Below, one piece after another: positions 44,233 through 53,915 of a stretch of DNA of 64,000 nucleotides (positions are counted from its first letter, which is position 1; every line of letters begins with the position of its first letter). The position numbers and the translations under genes were made by a program. Origin of the DNA: Aquiflexum gelatinilyticum (lineage in GTDB: Bacteria; Bacteroidota; Bacteroidia; Cytophagales; Cyclobacteriaceae). The stretch lies in assembly GCF_024741135.1 (NCBI RefSeq), contig NZ_JANSUY010000014.1, positions 62,001 through 126,000 on the forward strand, in the 5' to 3' direction. Under the pieces are notes generated by a model. It was not told the origin of the DNA, did no database searches, and saw only the letters and a program-made list of their open reading frames with translations.

Positions 44233-44831
44233 TTAAATTCCAAGTAAAATAACCTAGTTCTAAATTTTTTTATCAATTCTTATTCCTTCGAAACCTATCC
44301 GGTTAATCAAAAAGGTATGATGGATACCCTCTCTGCTTCTTAATAGGCTTGAATTAACCCGTATTTATTGTTAGCATTTAACAATAATCACTATCTTTTT
44401 TTCTTAGGTAATCTAAAAAATAATCTATTCTCCCGGTTTCATTTTTTTGGGGCGCATAGGAAAAACCTTCCATCAATTCTAATATGAACGGTGTATTTTC
44501 TGTTTTTTCAAAAAATTTCTTACCTGCATAGATAAATGCCGATTTGATTTTAATACGAGAATTTTGGATTTCAAATCTGGGTAAATCCTGTTAAATGGAA
44601 GCATGTTTCAAAATCCGATTTTGAAACATACAAAAGTTGAATCCTGCCTGGGTATTGGTTTGCTTTACAATACAATACGAAGGAACAACTCATCACCCAT
44701 AAGAAAATTCCTCCACTCTATCCTAGGATTACCTATTCGTCAATCATGCAGAGACCTTCTCTATTTGATTTTTGTAAAAGTCAATTATAAAATTAAATAA
44801 ACTAAGTATTTCAAAAAAAAACACCTCTAAA
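44233..44831. other. 599-bp gene-free region before the collagen-like gene
   Basis: No convincing gene. A possible frame of 65 codons at 44603-44800 uses a start inside a hairpin and has no family-like pattern, so it is not called. The main structure is a perfect 12-bp inverted repeat at 44603-44629. Confidence 0.65.
44603..44629. repeat. 12-bp perfect inverted repeat
   Basis: ATGTTTCAAAAT (44603-44614), CCG, ATTTTGAAACAT (44618-44629). It lies about 200 bp before the collagen-like gene and about 370 bp after the AraC gene; it could be an operator or an RNA hairpin. No T-run follows. Confidence 0.65.
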
Positions 44832-46007
44832 ATGAAGAAGAATTTCCTTTTTATTTTCCTATTCCTTTCCACTTTGGTCGGTTATGGCCAAGTAGGTATT
44901 GGAACCGAAAAGCCAAATGCCTCGGCGGCTTTAGAAATCCTTTCAACTGAAAAAGGATTGCTTATTTCCAGAATGTCAGAATCCCAAAAGCTTGCTATTC
45001 CTTCACCGGTAGCTGGACTTTTAATCTATCAACTAGATAAAGAAGATGGCTTTTATTATTTCGATGGAAATGCTTGGATACTACTTAATACCTTAATCCC
45101 TGGTCCTGTTGGCCCCCAAGGTCCTGCAGGATTGGACGGTGCTGACGGAATTAATGGATTAAATGGTGCAATTGGACCAATGGGACCACAGGGCCCAGCG
45201 GGTTTAAATGGTATAGACGGAGCGACCGGCCCCCAAGGTCCCGCAGGATTGAACGGTATTGACGGTATCAATGGATTAGACGGAGCGACCGGCCCCCAAG
45301 GCCCGGCAGGTTTGAATGGAATTGACGGTATTAATGGTGTAAATGGATTAGACGGAGCAACAGGACCAATGGGACCTCAAGGACCTCAAGGCCCGGCAGG
45401 TTTGAACGGTGCTGAGGGAATCAATGGATTGGACGGAGCAACCGGACCATTGGGACCACAGGGCCCGGTAGGTTTAAATGGTGCAGAGGGAGCGACTGGC
45501 CCCCAAGGCCCGGCAGGTTTGAATGGAATTGACGGTATTAATGGTGTAAATGGATTAGACGGAGCAACAGGACCAATGGGACCTCAAGGACCTCAAGGCC
45601 CGGCAGGTTTGAACGGTGCTGATGGAATCAATGGATTGGACGGAGCAACCGGACCAATGGGACCACAGGGCCCGGTAGGTGTAAATGGGGCAGATGGAGC
45701 GACTGGCCCCCAAGGCCCGGCAGGTTTGAATGGTGCTGATGGAATCAATGGATTCGCCGGAGCAACAGGACCGATGGGACCCCATGGACCAGCAGGTACC
45801 GATGGTTTGGACGGGGCAAATGGACCAATGGGACCCCAAGGCCCGGCAGGTTTGAATGGTGCTGATGGAATCAATGGATTGGACGGAGCAACCGGACCAA
45901 TGGGACCACAGGGCCCGGCAGGTTTAAATGGTGCAGATGGAGCGACCGGCCCCCAAGGCCCGGCAGGTTTGAATGGAATTGACGGAATTAATGGAATCAA
46001 TGGATAG
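44832..46007 (+). CDS. collagen-like surface protein, N-terminal part up to amber stop
   Basis: The 391-codon 5' part of a giant collagen-like gene. It has a signal peptide (MKKNFLFIFLFLSTLVGYG), an 80-residue head (VGIGTEKPNASAALEILST) typical of Bacteroidetes tail-fibre-like surface proteins, and then continuous G-x-y triplets from base 45102. The frame ends with TAG at 46005-46007, which stands where neighbouring repeat copies have TTG (Leu in GLDG). The same frame continues without any other stop to 48941. The protein as encoded would lack the C-terminal globular domain. Either this is a nonsense mutation, a sequencing error, or read-through. Confidence 0.85.
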   Translation: MKKNFLFIFLFLSTLVGYGQVGIGTEKPNASAALEILSTEKGLLISRMSESQKLAIPSPVAGLLIYQLDKEDGFYYFDGNAWILLNTLIPGPVGPQGPAGLDGADGINGLNGAIGPMGPQGPAGLNGIDGATGPQGPAGLNGIDGINGLDGATGPQGPAGLNGIDGINGVNGLDGATGPMGPQGPQGPAGLNGAEGINGLDGATGPLGPQGPVGLNGAEGATGPQGPAGLNGIDGINGVNGLDGATGPMGPQGPQGPAGLNGADGINGLDGATGPMGPQGPVGVNGADGATGPQGPAGLNGADGINGFAGATGPMGPHGPAGTDGLDGANGPMGPQGPAGLNGADGINGLDGATGPMGPQGPAGLNGADGATGPQGPAGLNGIDGINGING

Positions 46008-48479
46008 GACGGAGCAACCGGACCAATGGGACCACAGGGCCCGGTAGGTTTAAATGGTGCAGATGGAGCGACTGGCCCCCAAGGCCCGGCAGGTTTGAAT
46101 GGACTTGACGGTATAAATGGTGTAAATGGATTAGACGGAGCAACAGGACCACTGGGACCTCAAGGACCTCAAGGCCCGGCAGGTTTGAACGGTGCTGATG
46201 GAATCAATGGATTGGACGGAGCAACCGGACCAATGGGACCACAGGGCCCTGCAGGTTTAAATGGTGCAGATGGAGCGACCGGACCCCAAGGCCCGGCAGG
46301 TTTGAATGGTGCTGATGGAATAAATGGATTAGACGGAGCAACAGGACCGATGGGACCCCAGGGACCAGCAGGTAACGATGGATTGGACGGGGCAACTGGA
46401 CCAATGGGCCCCCAAGGTCCGGCAGGTTTAAATGGTGCTGATGGAATCAATGGATTGGACGGAGCAACTGGACCGATGGGACCACAGGGCCCGGCAGGTT
46501 TAAATGGTGCAGATGGAGCGACCGGACCCCAAGGCCCGGCAGGTTTGAATGGTGCTGATGGAATAAATGGATTAGACGGAGCAACAGGACCGATGGGACC
46601 CCAGGGACCAGCAGGTAACGATGGATTGGACGGGGCAACTGGACCAATGGGACCCCAAGGCCCGGCAGGTTTAAATGGTGCTGATGGTATCAATGGATTG
46701 GACGGAGCAACTGGACCGATGGGACCACAGGGCCCGGCAGGTAAATACGGTATAGACGGAGCGACAGGGCCCCAAGGTCCCGCAGGTTTAAATGGTGCTG
46801 ATGGAATAAATGGATTAGACGGAGCAACTGGACCGATGGGACCCCAGGGACCAGCAGGTAACGATGGATTGGACGGGGCAACTGGACCAATGGGACCCCA
46901 AGGCCCGGCAGGTTTAAATGGTGCTGATGGTATCAATGGATTGGACGGAGCAACTGGACCGATGGGACCACAGGGCCCGGCAGGTTTAAACGGTATAGAC
47001 GGAGCGACAGGGCCCCAAGGTCCCGCAGGTTTAAATGGTGCTGATGGAATAAATGGATTAGACGGAGCAACTGGACCGATGGGACCCCAGGGACCAGCAG
47101 GTAACGATGGATTGGACGGGGCAACTGGACCAATGGGCCCCCAAGGTCCGGCAGGTTTAAATGGTGCTGATGGAATAAATGGATTAGACGGAGCAACTGG
47201 GCCGGTGGGACCGCAAGGTACTGCAGGTTTGAACGGAGTTGATGGATTAGACGGAGCAACTGGACCAATGGAACCCCAAGGCCCGGCAGGTAACGATGGA
47301 TTAGACGGAGCAACTGGACCGATGGGACCCCAGGGACCAGCAGGTAACGATGGATTGGACGGGGCAACCGGACCAATGGGCCCCCCAGGTCCGGCAGGTT
47401 TAAATGGTGCTGATGGAATAAATGGATTAGACGGAGCAACTGGGCCGATGGGACCGCAAGGTACTGCAGGTTTGAACGGAGTTGATGGATTAGACGGAGC
47501 AACTGGACCAATGGGACCCCAAGGCCCGGCAGGTAACGATGGATTAGACGGAGCAACTGGACCTATGGGACCACAAGGCCCGGCAGGTTTGAATGGAGCG
47601 GATGGATTAGACGGAGCAACAGGACCAATGGGACCCCAAGGACCTGCAGGAAACGATGGATTAGACGGAGCAACCGGACCAATGGGACCACAGGGACCGG
47701 CAGGTAACGATGGATTAGACGGAGCAACTGGACCAATGGAACCCCAAGGCCCGGCAGGTAACGATGGATTAGACGGAGCAACCGGACCAATGGGACCACA
47801 GGGACCGGCAGGTAACGATGGATTAGACGGAGCAACTGGACCAATGGGACCACAAGGCCCGGCAGGTTTGAATGGAGCTGATGGATTAGACGGAGCAACA
47901 GGACCAATGGGACCCCAAGGACCTGCAGGAAACGATGGATTAGACGGAGCACCCGGACCAATGGGACCACAGGGACCGGCTGGTGGAAATGGTGCTGAGG
48001 GTATCAATGGATTGGACGGAGCAACTGGACCAATGGGACCACCAGGACCGGCAGGTAACGATGGATTGGACGGGGCAACTGGACCGATGGGACCCCAAGG
48101 CCCGGCAGGTACCGATGGATTAGACGGAGCAACCGGACCAATGGGACCACAGGGACCGGCTGGTTTAAATGGTGCTGATGGTATCAATGGATTGGACGGA
48201 GCAACTGGACCAATGGGACCACAAGGACCGGCAGGTAACGATGGATTGGACGGGGCAACTGGACCGATGGGACCCCAAGGCCCGGCAGGTAACGATGGAT
48301 TAGACGGAGCAACCGGACCAATGGGACCACAGGGACCGGCAGGTAACGATGGATTAGACGGAGCAACAGGACCAATGGGACCCCAAGGACCTGCAGGAAA
48401 CGATGGATTAGACGGAGCAACAGGTCCAATGGGACCTCAAGGCCCGGCAGGTGCAACAGGAGCTACCGGACCAGCGGGT
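45102..48479 (+). repeat. collagen-type G-x-y coding repeat array
   Basis: About 3.4 kb of tandem repeats encoding Gly at every third residue with frequent Pro, Asn, Asp and Leu. Short unit GPMGPQGPAGNDGLDGAT (54 bp) and longer units with GLNGADGINGLDGAT alternate. Because of the repeats, the antisense strand has long spurious open frames (one of 672 codons). The Gly period is broken by two Gly-to-Glu changes (codons at 47271 and 47739). Confidence 0.95.
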
Positions 48480-48941
48480 ACCTATACTGCAGGCACAGGG
48501 ATTGATATTTCAGGTGGTGTCATTAGCGCAACTGGTGGTTCATCATCAATGCCGGACTTTGCTTATGCTTACATCGGAAACGCAAGTACTTTAGGAGCTC
48601 AAACGCTGACATCAATGTTTCCTGCAGCTACCTATGTGAATGGAGTTACAATGAATGGATCATCAATAACTTTGAATGCAGGTAAAATGTACGAAGTAAC
48701 AGTAGCATTTTATATCTACAACGCTACGGGTGGTCATACATTCAGAATGAAAGATGCTACGAACAGTGCATACCTCGGAACAGAAATTTATTTTGGACAA
48801 GGTGGTTCAGATGTTTCTTACAACATTTCAACAACAAACTTCTTATACAAAGCAGAAACGGATGTTGTTTTGGAACTTGAGAAAACACAAGGAACAGATG
48901 TAAACCTGATTGGTAAGATTGTGGTAAAAGAAATCAAATAA
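46008..48941 (+). pseudogene. collagen-like surface protein, C-terminal part after the stop
   Basis: The continuation of the same reading frame, beginning right after the amber codon; the first ATG is at 46026. It contains several hundred more G-x-y triplets (mostly GPMGPQGPAGNDGLDGAT type units) to about base 48479 and then a 150-residue globular domain (about 48480-48938) starting YTAGTGIDISGG and ending KIVVKEIK, similar in style to the C1q/TNF-like end domains of BclA-type proteins. Taken with the 5' part it would make one protein of 1369 codons. Expression from the internal ATG would give a protein without signal peptide, hence the pseudogene label is provisional. Confidence 0.7.
46204..47175 (+). 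repeat. four tandem copies of a 243-bp higher-order unit
   Basis: Blocks at 46204-46446, 46447-46689, 46690-46932 and 46933-47175 have the same order of sub-units (18 + 21 + 18 + 24 residues, 81 in all), so the array has grown by tandem duplication of a large block. Divergence between copies is small. Confidence 0.85.
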
Positions 48942-49056
48942 AAAGGTTGAATAAAAGGCAGGTCATAAAATTGGTTTTTGCCGCATTAGATTCAATCCTT
49001 TAATACCCGATTTTTATTTGGATAGGCTTGAAAAAGCTTACATACACAAAAATGAT

Positions 49057-50691
49057 ATGAAAAATAGGTTAATACTCTCAGTAGGGATTTTTCTTCTTAC
49101 TATTATTTCAACAGAGCTCTTTTCCCAAAGCCTCACCTTGGTTGGAGATGCTAAGTTAAGCTTGACGGGAGAAGGCACGATATTTTCCGCGCCTTCAATA
49201 AAACTCAGGGACAACAGCCAAATCATCCAAGCGGAGGCGATAAAATTGCCTTTTGGAAGATTTATTGAGTTATTAAGTCCAGATGCTTTATTGAAGACCC
49301 GGATGATGCAAAAAGGTGATATTGCTACCATAAAGGTAGGTATCGGTACTAAAACAGGTATAAGCATTATCAACCGATCCACGGCCACTGCTTATTCAAT
49401 CGGCATGGAATCGGGGAGCGAACCGGAATCTTTACCATATTTCTGGAAAGTCACTCCCCTAAATGAGGATGGAATTGCGGACTTGCAGTTTTCGTGGACT
49501 AAAGAAGCTGAGCCGGAGGATTTTGAGTTGAAATCTTTGGTTAGAAAGGAAGGTTTGGATTGGCTTTTTGAGGATAGCCAGGAAATACAGGATACTTCTG
49601 TCCAAATTAAAAACCATGCTCTTTATAGAGCCTCAGCTTCTGCATTTACCATCTCAACAGTCAGAATGGATGCTGATGAGGATGGGGTTCCGGATATCCA
49701 GGAGATAAAGGAAGGATCTGACAAAACTGATCCTACCGATTACCTGGATACAGATGGGGATCTGGTGCCGGATTATATTGAAGGCATCCAAAGCACTAAT
49801 CCATTGGATCCTATCAGCTACCTGAGTTCAAACCAGGATGGGGTTCCGGATTATGTCAGGGACAGATCACCGATTATGTTTATCAATATCAATGATTTCG
49901 ATATTCCATGGGGATTCACCGGAGTAGATACCATGTTGCCGGATTCTTTGGTGGCAGTATTGGGTTCGGGCATGATCGTCAACCTTGGCGTCAAATGGGA
50001 TAAGTCAAACCTGGATATTTACAGAAGAGGTGCTTACCAGATCATCGGAGACTACACAGCTTATCCGGGACTTTTTGATGCCTATGAACTGCCATCCAAT
50101 ATTTCAGTAACAGTCCTTCCAAAACCAGCTCCCCAGGATGTAAGTCTGGATGTCGCGGAATTCGAAGGCAAACTTGACAATTCTGAAATCCTGATCGGAC
50201 AATTCCTCATCGTGGATCCGGCGGACAATATCCATGAAGTCACATTTATCGGAGATGGCTATGACAACAAATATTTTGAAATCAGGGGAAATACGCTGTA
50301 CTGGATCAGCGAGGATAAAGCGGAAGGCAAAACAGTCTTTACGGTCATCGTCAGGGTAACCGACAGGGACGGAAATACCTTTGACAAATTCCTTGAAATC
50401 ACCCGGATCCGTGAGTCTGTCAAAGACATTACAGTCTACAATGTATTCTCACCCAACGGAGACAATATAAACGATACATGGGGAGTGCCTGAAATGCGCT
50501 TCTATGAGGGAGTCAGGATCCAGGTATTTGACAGAGGAGGAGTAAGGATGTTCATCACCACCGATCCGGATCAGAAATGGGACGGAACAGAAAATGGCAA
50601 TCCTGTACCTGTCGGAACCTACTTCTGGACAATCGAAGTCCAAGAAACAGGTGAGATCCGAAAAGGAATGCTCAACGTCCTCAAGCAATAA
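49057..50691 (+). CDS. T9SS-exported surface protein with CHU_C domain
   Basis: A 544-residue secreted protein. The start is the ATG at 49057, giving MKNRLILSVGIFLLTIISTELFS as signal peptide; a TTG frame extension upstream is ignored. The middle (about 200-275) holds calcium-binding thrombospondin type 3-like repeats (DEDGVPDIQEIKEGSDKTDP, DTDGDLVPDYIEG, NQDGVPDY), then a cadherin-like region (about 350-450). The last 85 residues are the gliding-motility/type B T9SS sorting domain CHU_C (VFSPNGDNINDTW, VQVFDRGG-like, WDGTENGNPVPVGTYFWTIEV). The next gene is a SprF/PorP-like protein, the usual partner for export of such proteins. A calcium-stabilised adhesin role is inferred. Confidence 0.87.
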   Translation: MKNRLILSVGIFLLTIISTELFSQSLTLVGDAKLSLTGEGTIFSAPSIKLRDNSQIIQAEAIKLPFGRFIELLSPDALLKTRMMQKGDIATIKVGIGTKTGISIINRSTATAYSIGMESGSEPESLPYFWKVTPLNEDGIADLQFSWTKEAEPEDFELKSLVRKEGLDWLFEDSQEIQDTSVQIKNHALYRASASAFTISTVRMDADEDGVPDIQEIKEGSDKTDPTDYLDTDGDLVPDYIEGIQSTNPLDPISYLSSNQDGVPDYVRDRSPIMFININDFDIPWGFTGVDTMLPDSLVAVLGSGMIVNLGVKWDKSNLDIYRRGAYQIIGDYTAYPGLFDAYELPSNISVTVLPKPAPQDVSLDVAEFEGKLDNSEILIGQFLIVDPADNIHEVTFIGDGYDNKYFEIRGNTLYWISEDKAEGKTVFTVIVRVTDRDGNTFDKFLEITRIRESVKDITVYNVFSPNGDNINDTWGVPEMRFYEGVRIQVFDRGGVRMFITTDPDQKWDGTENGNPVPVGTYFWTIEVQETGEIRKGMLNVLKQ

Positions 50692-50790
50692 GTATCTCAC
50701 AAAATCAAATCCTGCTGCCTGTCCAAATCACATCAATCCGGAACAGGCAGCAGGATTCTAAAACTCCAGGAACTCTTTATTTGAAAAGTC

Positions 50791-51744
50791 ATGAAAAAAA
50801 TAATAATACTCTCCACTTTTTTTGCGCTGCTCTCCTTTATTACCACTGCTCAGACCAGAAAATATATTGCACAATTCAGTCATATGCAGGGTTATTTTAA
50901 TCCCGCATTGACAGGATATGAAGGTTCTGCGGTCAGAGGTTTGGTAAGAAACCAATGGGTTGGTTTTGAAGGAGCACCAAAAACTTACTTTGCTTCCGTT
51001 GAGCTTGATTTGATGGAACTATCCGGAAAAAAGGACCTAATGGATGCAAACAAAAATACCTTTGGATTCAATTTTATGAATGACCAATACGGTGTGTTTT
51101 CTGAAACAGAAATGATGGGCAACTACAGCTCAAGAATTCAGTTGAATGAAGTCACAGGACTCCGTCTTGGAGCAGGTGTAAGTTATAAAAACATCAGTTT
51201 GGATGGAACACGTCTGTCTCCTGATCAACCTGCGGATCCAAAAATCATGCAATACCTGAATGGTTTTGCAAATATGCAAATCCTTGATTTCAACCTAGGG
51301 ATAGCGGTCACTCATCCCAATTACTATCTTTCTTATGCTGTCCAAAATGTCAACAGAGGAATGATCAATTCTGGGGATGTGTTTATGGAAAGGAGTCCAA
51401 GAATTGGCATTTTTCAGGGAGGATTTAGAAATACTGTTACAGAGGACATGTCTTTATCTTTTAACATTTTTTACCGGCATCAGAAAAATCTTCCTTCCAA
51501 TACAGAATTCAATTTTAAAGTATTGATGATGGATAAGATTTGGTTGGGATTAGGGCATCGGGTAGGATATGCCCATAATTTTCAGCTAGGTTTTGTATTT
51601 CCAATGGTCCGTTTAGGATATGTATATGAAATACCTATGTCCAAATCTTATTTGCTGCCCAACACTACCCATGAATTTTTAGCAATAATTCCGCTATTTA
51701 GAAAAAATTTTAAGGAATCTTCCAATGAGGTACTCATCTGGTAA
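50791..51744 (+). CDS. PorP/SprF family T9SS outer-membrane protein
   Basis: A 317-residue outer-membrane beta-barrel of the PorP/SprF family. Signal peptide MKKIIILSTFFALLSFITTAQ, then the family opening YIAQFSHMQGYFNPALTGYEG with conserved NPA, RNQWVGFEGAPKTYF, and strand-rich body ending in FRKNFKESSNEVLIW. In Flavobacterium johnsoniae SprF is needed for secretion or surface presentation of the CHU_C protein SprB; here the adjacent CHU_C protein 100 bp upstream is the likely cargo. A strong terminator follows. Confidence 0.92.
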   Translation: MKKIIILSTFFALLSFITTAQTRKYIAQFSHMQGYFNPALTGYEGSAVRGLVRNQWVGFEGAPKTYFASVELDLMELSGKKDLMDANKNTFGFNFMNDQYGVFSETEMMGNYSSRIQLNEVTGLRLGAGVSYKNISLDGTRLSPDQPADPKIMQYLNGFANMQILDFNLGIAVTHPNYYLSYAVQNVNRGMINSGDVFMERSPRIGIFQGGFRNTVTEDMSLSFNIFYRHQKNLPSNTEFNFKVLMMDKIWLGLGHRVGYAHNFQLGFVFPMVRLGYVYEIPMSKSYLLPNTTHEFLAIIPLFRKNFKESSNEVLIW

Positions 51745-51757
51745 TTCCAAATCCACA

Positions 51758-51787
51758 AAAGCCAACTCTTAACAGAGTTGGCTTTTT
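51758..51787. terminator. bidirectional intrinsic terminator
   Basis: An 11-bp perfect stem AAAGCCAACTC / GAGTTGGCTTT (51758-51768, 51775-51785) with a TTAACA loop, T-run after it on the plus strand, A-run before it that becomes a T-run on the minus strand. It serves the SprF-like gene and the small minus-strand gene. Confidence 0.88.
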
Positions 51788-51873
51788 TATTGTCCATCAA
51801 AAACCCTTTTGATAATAAACCTGATCATGAGGATGATCACAGCTATGATTGAGCCTACGATTATGAATTCCAT
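51787..51873 (-). CDS. possible 28-residue single-helix membrane peptide
   Basis: A 29-codon frame on the minus strand reads MEFIIVGSIIAVIILMIRF followed by IIKRVFDGQ and TAA. It is one membrane helix with a basic, then acidic, C-terminus, as in many bacterial membrane micro-proteins. Support comes from the end of the frame coinciding with a terminator and from its isolated, convergent position with no other gene in the gap. No family is recognised, and a frame this short can occur by chance. Confidence 0.45.
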   Translation of the reverse strand: MEFIIVGSIIAVIILMIRFIIKRVFDGQ

Positions 51874-52005
51874 TTTTTTTGTTTTTTGTTTAACCTTGAT
51901 TCCATGTGATGGTTTATCGAATTGCCATTTAATTTGACCAAAACCAAAATTAATTTTGACAAAGTCCTTTACTTTGCAGCCAAGAACCTAACCCTATTGA
52001 AATTC

Positions 52006-53172
52006 ATGACTTTGCTTCAAAAAAGGAGGATTGCCCTCGGAAGTTTGTTTTTTATTGCAGGACTTTGTTTTTCTTCTTGGGCTGCAAGAATTCCTGATAT
52101 TCAATTAAAATTTTCCCTTTCTGAGTCTCAGCTTGGGACGCTTCTTTTGGGTTTACCATTAGGGTCTTTGGTAGCCTTACCTGTAGCCGGATGGGCAGTA
52201 CACCATTTTGGAAGCCGGATTGTGATTTTAATCAGTGTGGTGGGTTACATGACTTTCCTCCCTTTGATAGGGTTCAGCAATTCCCTTTGGATGTTGGTGC
52301 CCGTAGTGGTGGTTTTTGGGATGATTGGAAACATGATGAATATCTCCCTGAATACTCAGGCATTGTCGTTGGAAGATAATTATGGAAGGAGCATTTTGGC
52401 TTCATTTCATGGTTTGTGGAGTTTGGCGGGATTTACAGGTGCCGGGGTGGGTGCAGTCATGATTTATATGGAAGTTTTGCCAAAATATCATTACCTGATT
52501 GTATCCTCCGGAGTACTTATGGCATTATTGATTGCACAGAGGTATTTGATCAATGAAAAAAAACCATCAGACGGAGGAGGAGGACTGGTGATCAGAAAGC
52601 CGGACGATTTGTTATTGAGAATTGCAGGAATTGCTTTTTTGGGTATGCTCTGTGAAGGTTGTATGTTTGATTGGAGCGGTGTTTATTTCAAAAAAGTTGT
52701 CGAGATAGAACCTGGCTTGGTGGCTTTGGGCTATGTATCATTTATGGGAGCAATGGCGACAGGCAGGTTTATATCAGACAGGATGAACAATAAATTTGGT
52801 AGGGTTCTTATCCTTAGGATGAGTGGTCTTTTGATTTTCAGTGGATTGATATTATCTGTGCTTTTTCCAGTTCCGGTGATAGCTACAGTTGGATTTTTGT
52901 TGGTGGGCCTTGGCGTAGCGGCGATTATTCCCATATCCTACAGTATTGCAGGGAGGTCAAAGCTCTATTCGCCTGGAGTATCTCTGGCTATGGTTTCGAC
53001 TATTTCTTTTTTTGGTTTTTTGATCGGGCCGCCGATGATCGGATTTATCGCAGATTTATTGAGCTTGAAAGCCTCATTTGCCATAGTCGCAGTGGCAGGT
53101 CTCGGAATCGCAGTTTTAAGCTCCATTAGATTGGAAGTCTTCGAATCAGTAGATGAGGTGACTAAACATTGA
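52006..53172 (+). CDS. MFS transporter
   Basis: Major facilitator superfamily protein of 388 residues with 12 hydrophobic helices, starting at the ATG at 52006 (MTLLQKRRIALGSLFFIAG); the 28 codons upstream begin with TTG and are not membrane-like. The FSLSESQLGTLLLGLPLGSLVALPVAGW region after helix 1 and the FISDRMNNKFGRVLILR A-like motif between helices 6 and 7 are typical of the FucP/YbjJ-type subgroup. The substrate is unknown. It ends 3 bp before the thioesterase gene, so the two are co-transcribed. Confidence 0.85.
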   Translation: MTLLQKRRIALGSLFFIAGLCFSSWAARIPDIQLKFSLSESQLGTLLLGLPLGSLVALPVAGWAVHHFGSRIVILISVVGYMTFLPLIGFSNSLWMLVPVVVVFGMIGNMMNISLNTQALSLEDNYGRSILASFHGLWSLAGFTGAGVGAVMIYMEVLPKYHYLIVSSGVLMALLIAQRYLINEKKPSDGGGGLVIRKPDDLLLRIAGIAFLGMLCEGCMFDWSGVYFKKVVEIEPGLVALGYVSFMGAMATGRFISDRMNNKFGRVLILRMSGLLIFSGLILSVLFPVPVIATVGFLLVGLGVAAIIPISYSIAGRSKLYSPGVSLAMVSTISFFGFLIGPPMIGFIADLLSLKASFAIVAVAGLGIAVLSSIRLEVFESVDEVTKH

Positions 53173-53175
53173 TAT

Positions 53176-53892
53176 ATGGAACCCAAAAAAGCCTTTCAAT
53201 ATGAGAAAACATTTGAAGTCCTGTCCTATCAGATAGATCCTTTCGGAAAACTGAGGTGGTCAGCTTTAGGTGATCTGATGCAGGAAGTGGCGTGGAAGCA
53301 TGCTGATAGCAGGGATTTTGGTCAGGCACTTTTTGATAAGGGATATATGTGGGTGCTGTCAAGAATGCAGATCAAAGTTCATAAAATGCCTTCTTGGGGG
53401 GATCATATTGTAGTCAAAACTGCCGGTAGGGGAATCCATAAACTTTTTGCATTGAGGGAATTTTTGGTGGAAGATGCCAATGGGAATACAATAGCAGAAT
53501 CCATGTCTGCATGGCTTTTGTTGGATGTCAAGTCAAAAAGACCCCAAAGACCAAATCAAGTCCTTCCTTCAGAATTGTTTTCCGAAAATGTTGACCAAGA
53601 GAATTTGCCAAGTAAGTTAGCGGATTTTGAAGCAGTTGAAAATTGTTCGGAACTGAAAGTCAGGCCTTTTGACCTTGATATGAACAACCATGTCAATAAC
53701 GTCAGCTATATCCGTTGGGTGGAGGATTTTTGCATTTCTGATTCAATAGCATTTTCGGAATTAATCATCAATTACATTTCAGAGGCAATACTTCATGAAC
53801 AAATAGTAATTTCATCAATCAAATCTGATGGAGGATTTTTGCTTTCAGGAAAGAGTAATCATAAACCGGTTTTTCTGGTTTCGGTCAGGTAG
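53176..53892 (+). CDS. acyl-ACP thioesterase (hotdog fold)
   Basis: A 238-residue protein of the FatA-like acyl-ACP thioesterase family, which releases free fatty acids from acyl carrier protein. Two hotdog domains: the first (to about 130) with the conserved YMWVLSRMQIKVHKMPSWGD, the second with the catalytic block DLDMNNHVNNVSYIRW (Asp-x-Asn-x-His and Asn). It follows the MFS gene after 3 bp. The role of the pairing is not obvious; a lipid or acid exporter is possible. Confidence 0.9.
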   Translation: MEPKKAFQYEKTFEVLSYQIDPFGKLRWSALGDLMQEVAWKHADSRDFGQALFDKGYMWVLSRMQIKVHKMPSWGDHIVVKTAGRGIHKLFALREFLVEDANGNTIAESMSAWLLLDVKSKRPQRPNQVLPSELFSENVDQENLPSKLADFEAVENCSELKVRPFDLDMNNHVNNVSYIRWVEDFCISDSIAFSELIINYISEAILHEQIVISSIKSDGGFLLSGKSNHKPVFLVSVR

Positions 53893-53915
53893 TCACATTC
53901 TAAATTTTTAGATTG

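Noticed and set aside
44603-44800. 65-codon frame before the collagen-like gene
   Set aside because: It starts inside a perfect hairpin and lacks any motif or coding-like composition.
46169-48187. 672-codon open frame on the minus strand with a GPxGPxAPSNP-like pattern
   Set aside because: It is the antisense shadow of the G-x-y coding array; the period keeps stops out of that frame. It has no signal peptide or independent promoter.
45102-48479. Possible CRISPR-like array
   Set aside because: The repeats are contiguous, in frame, code for G-x-y triplets and have no unique spacers.
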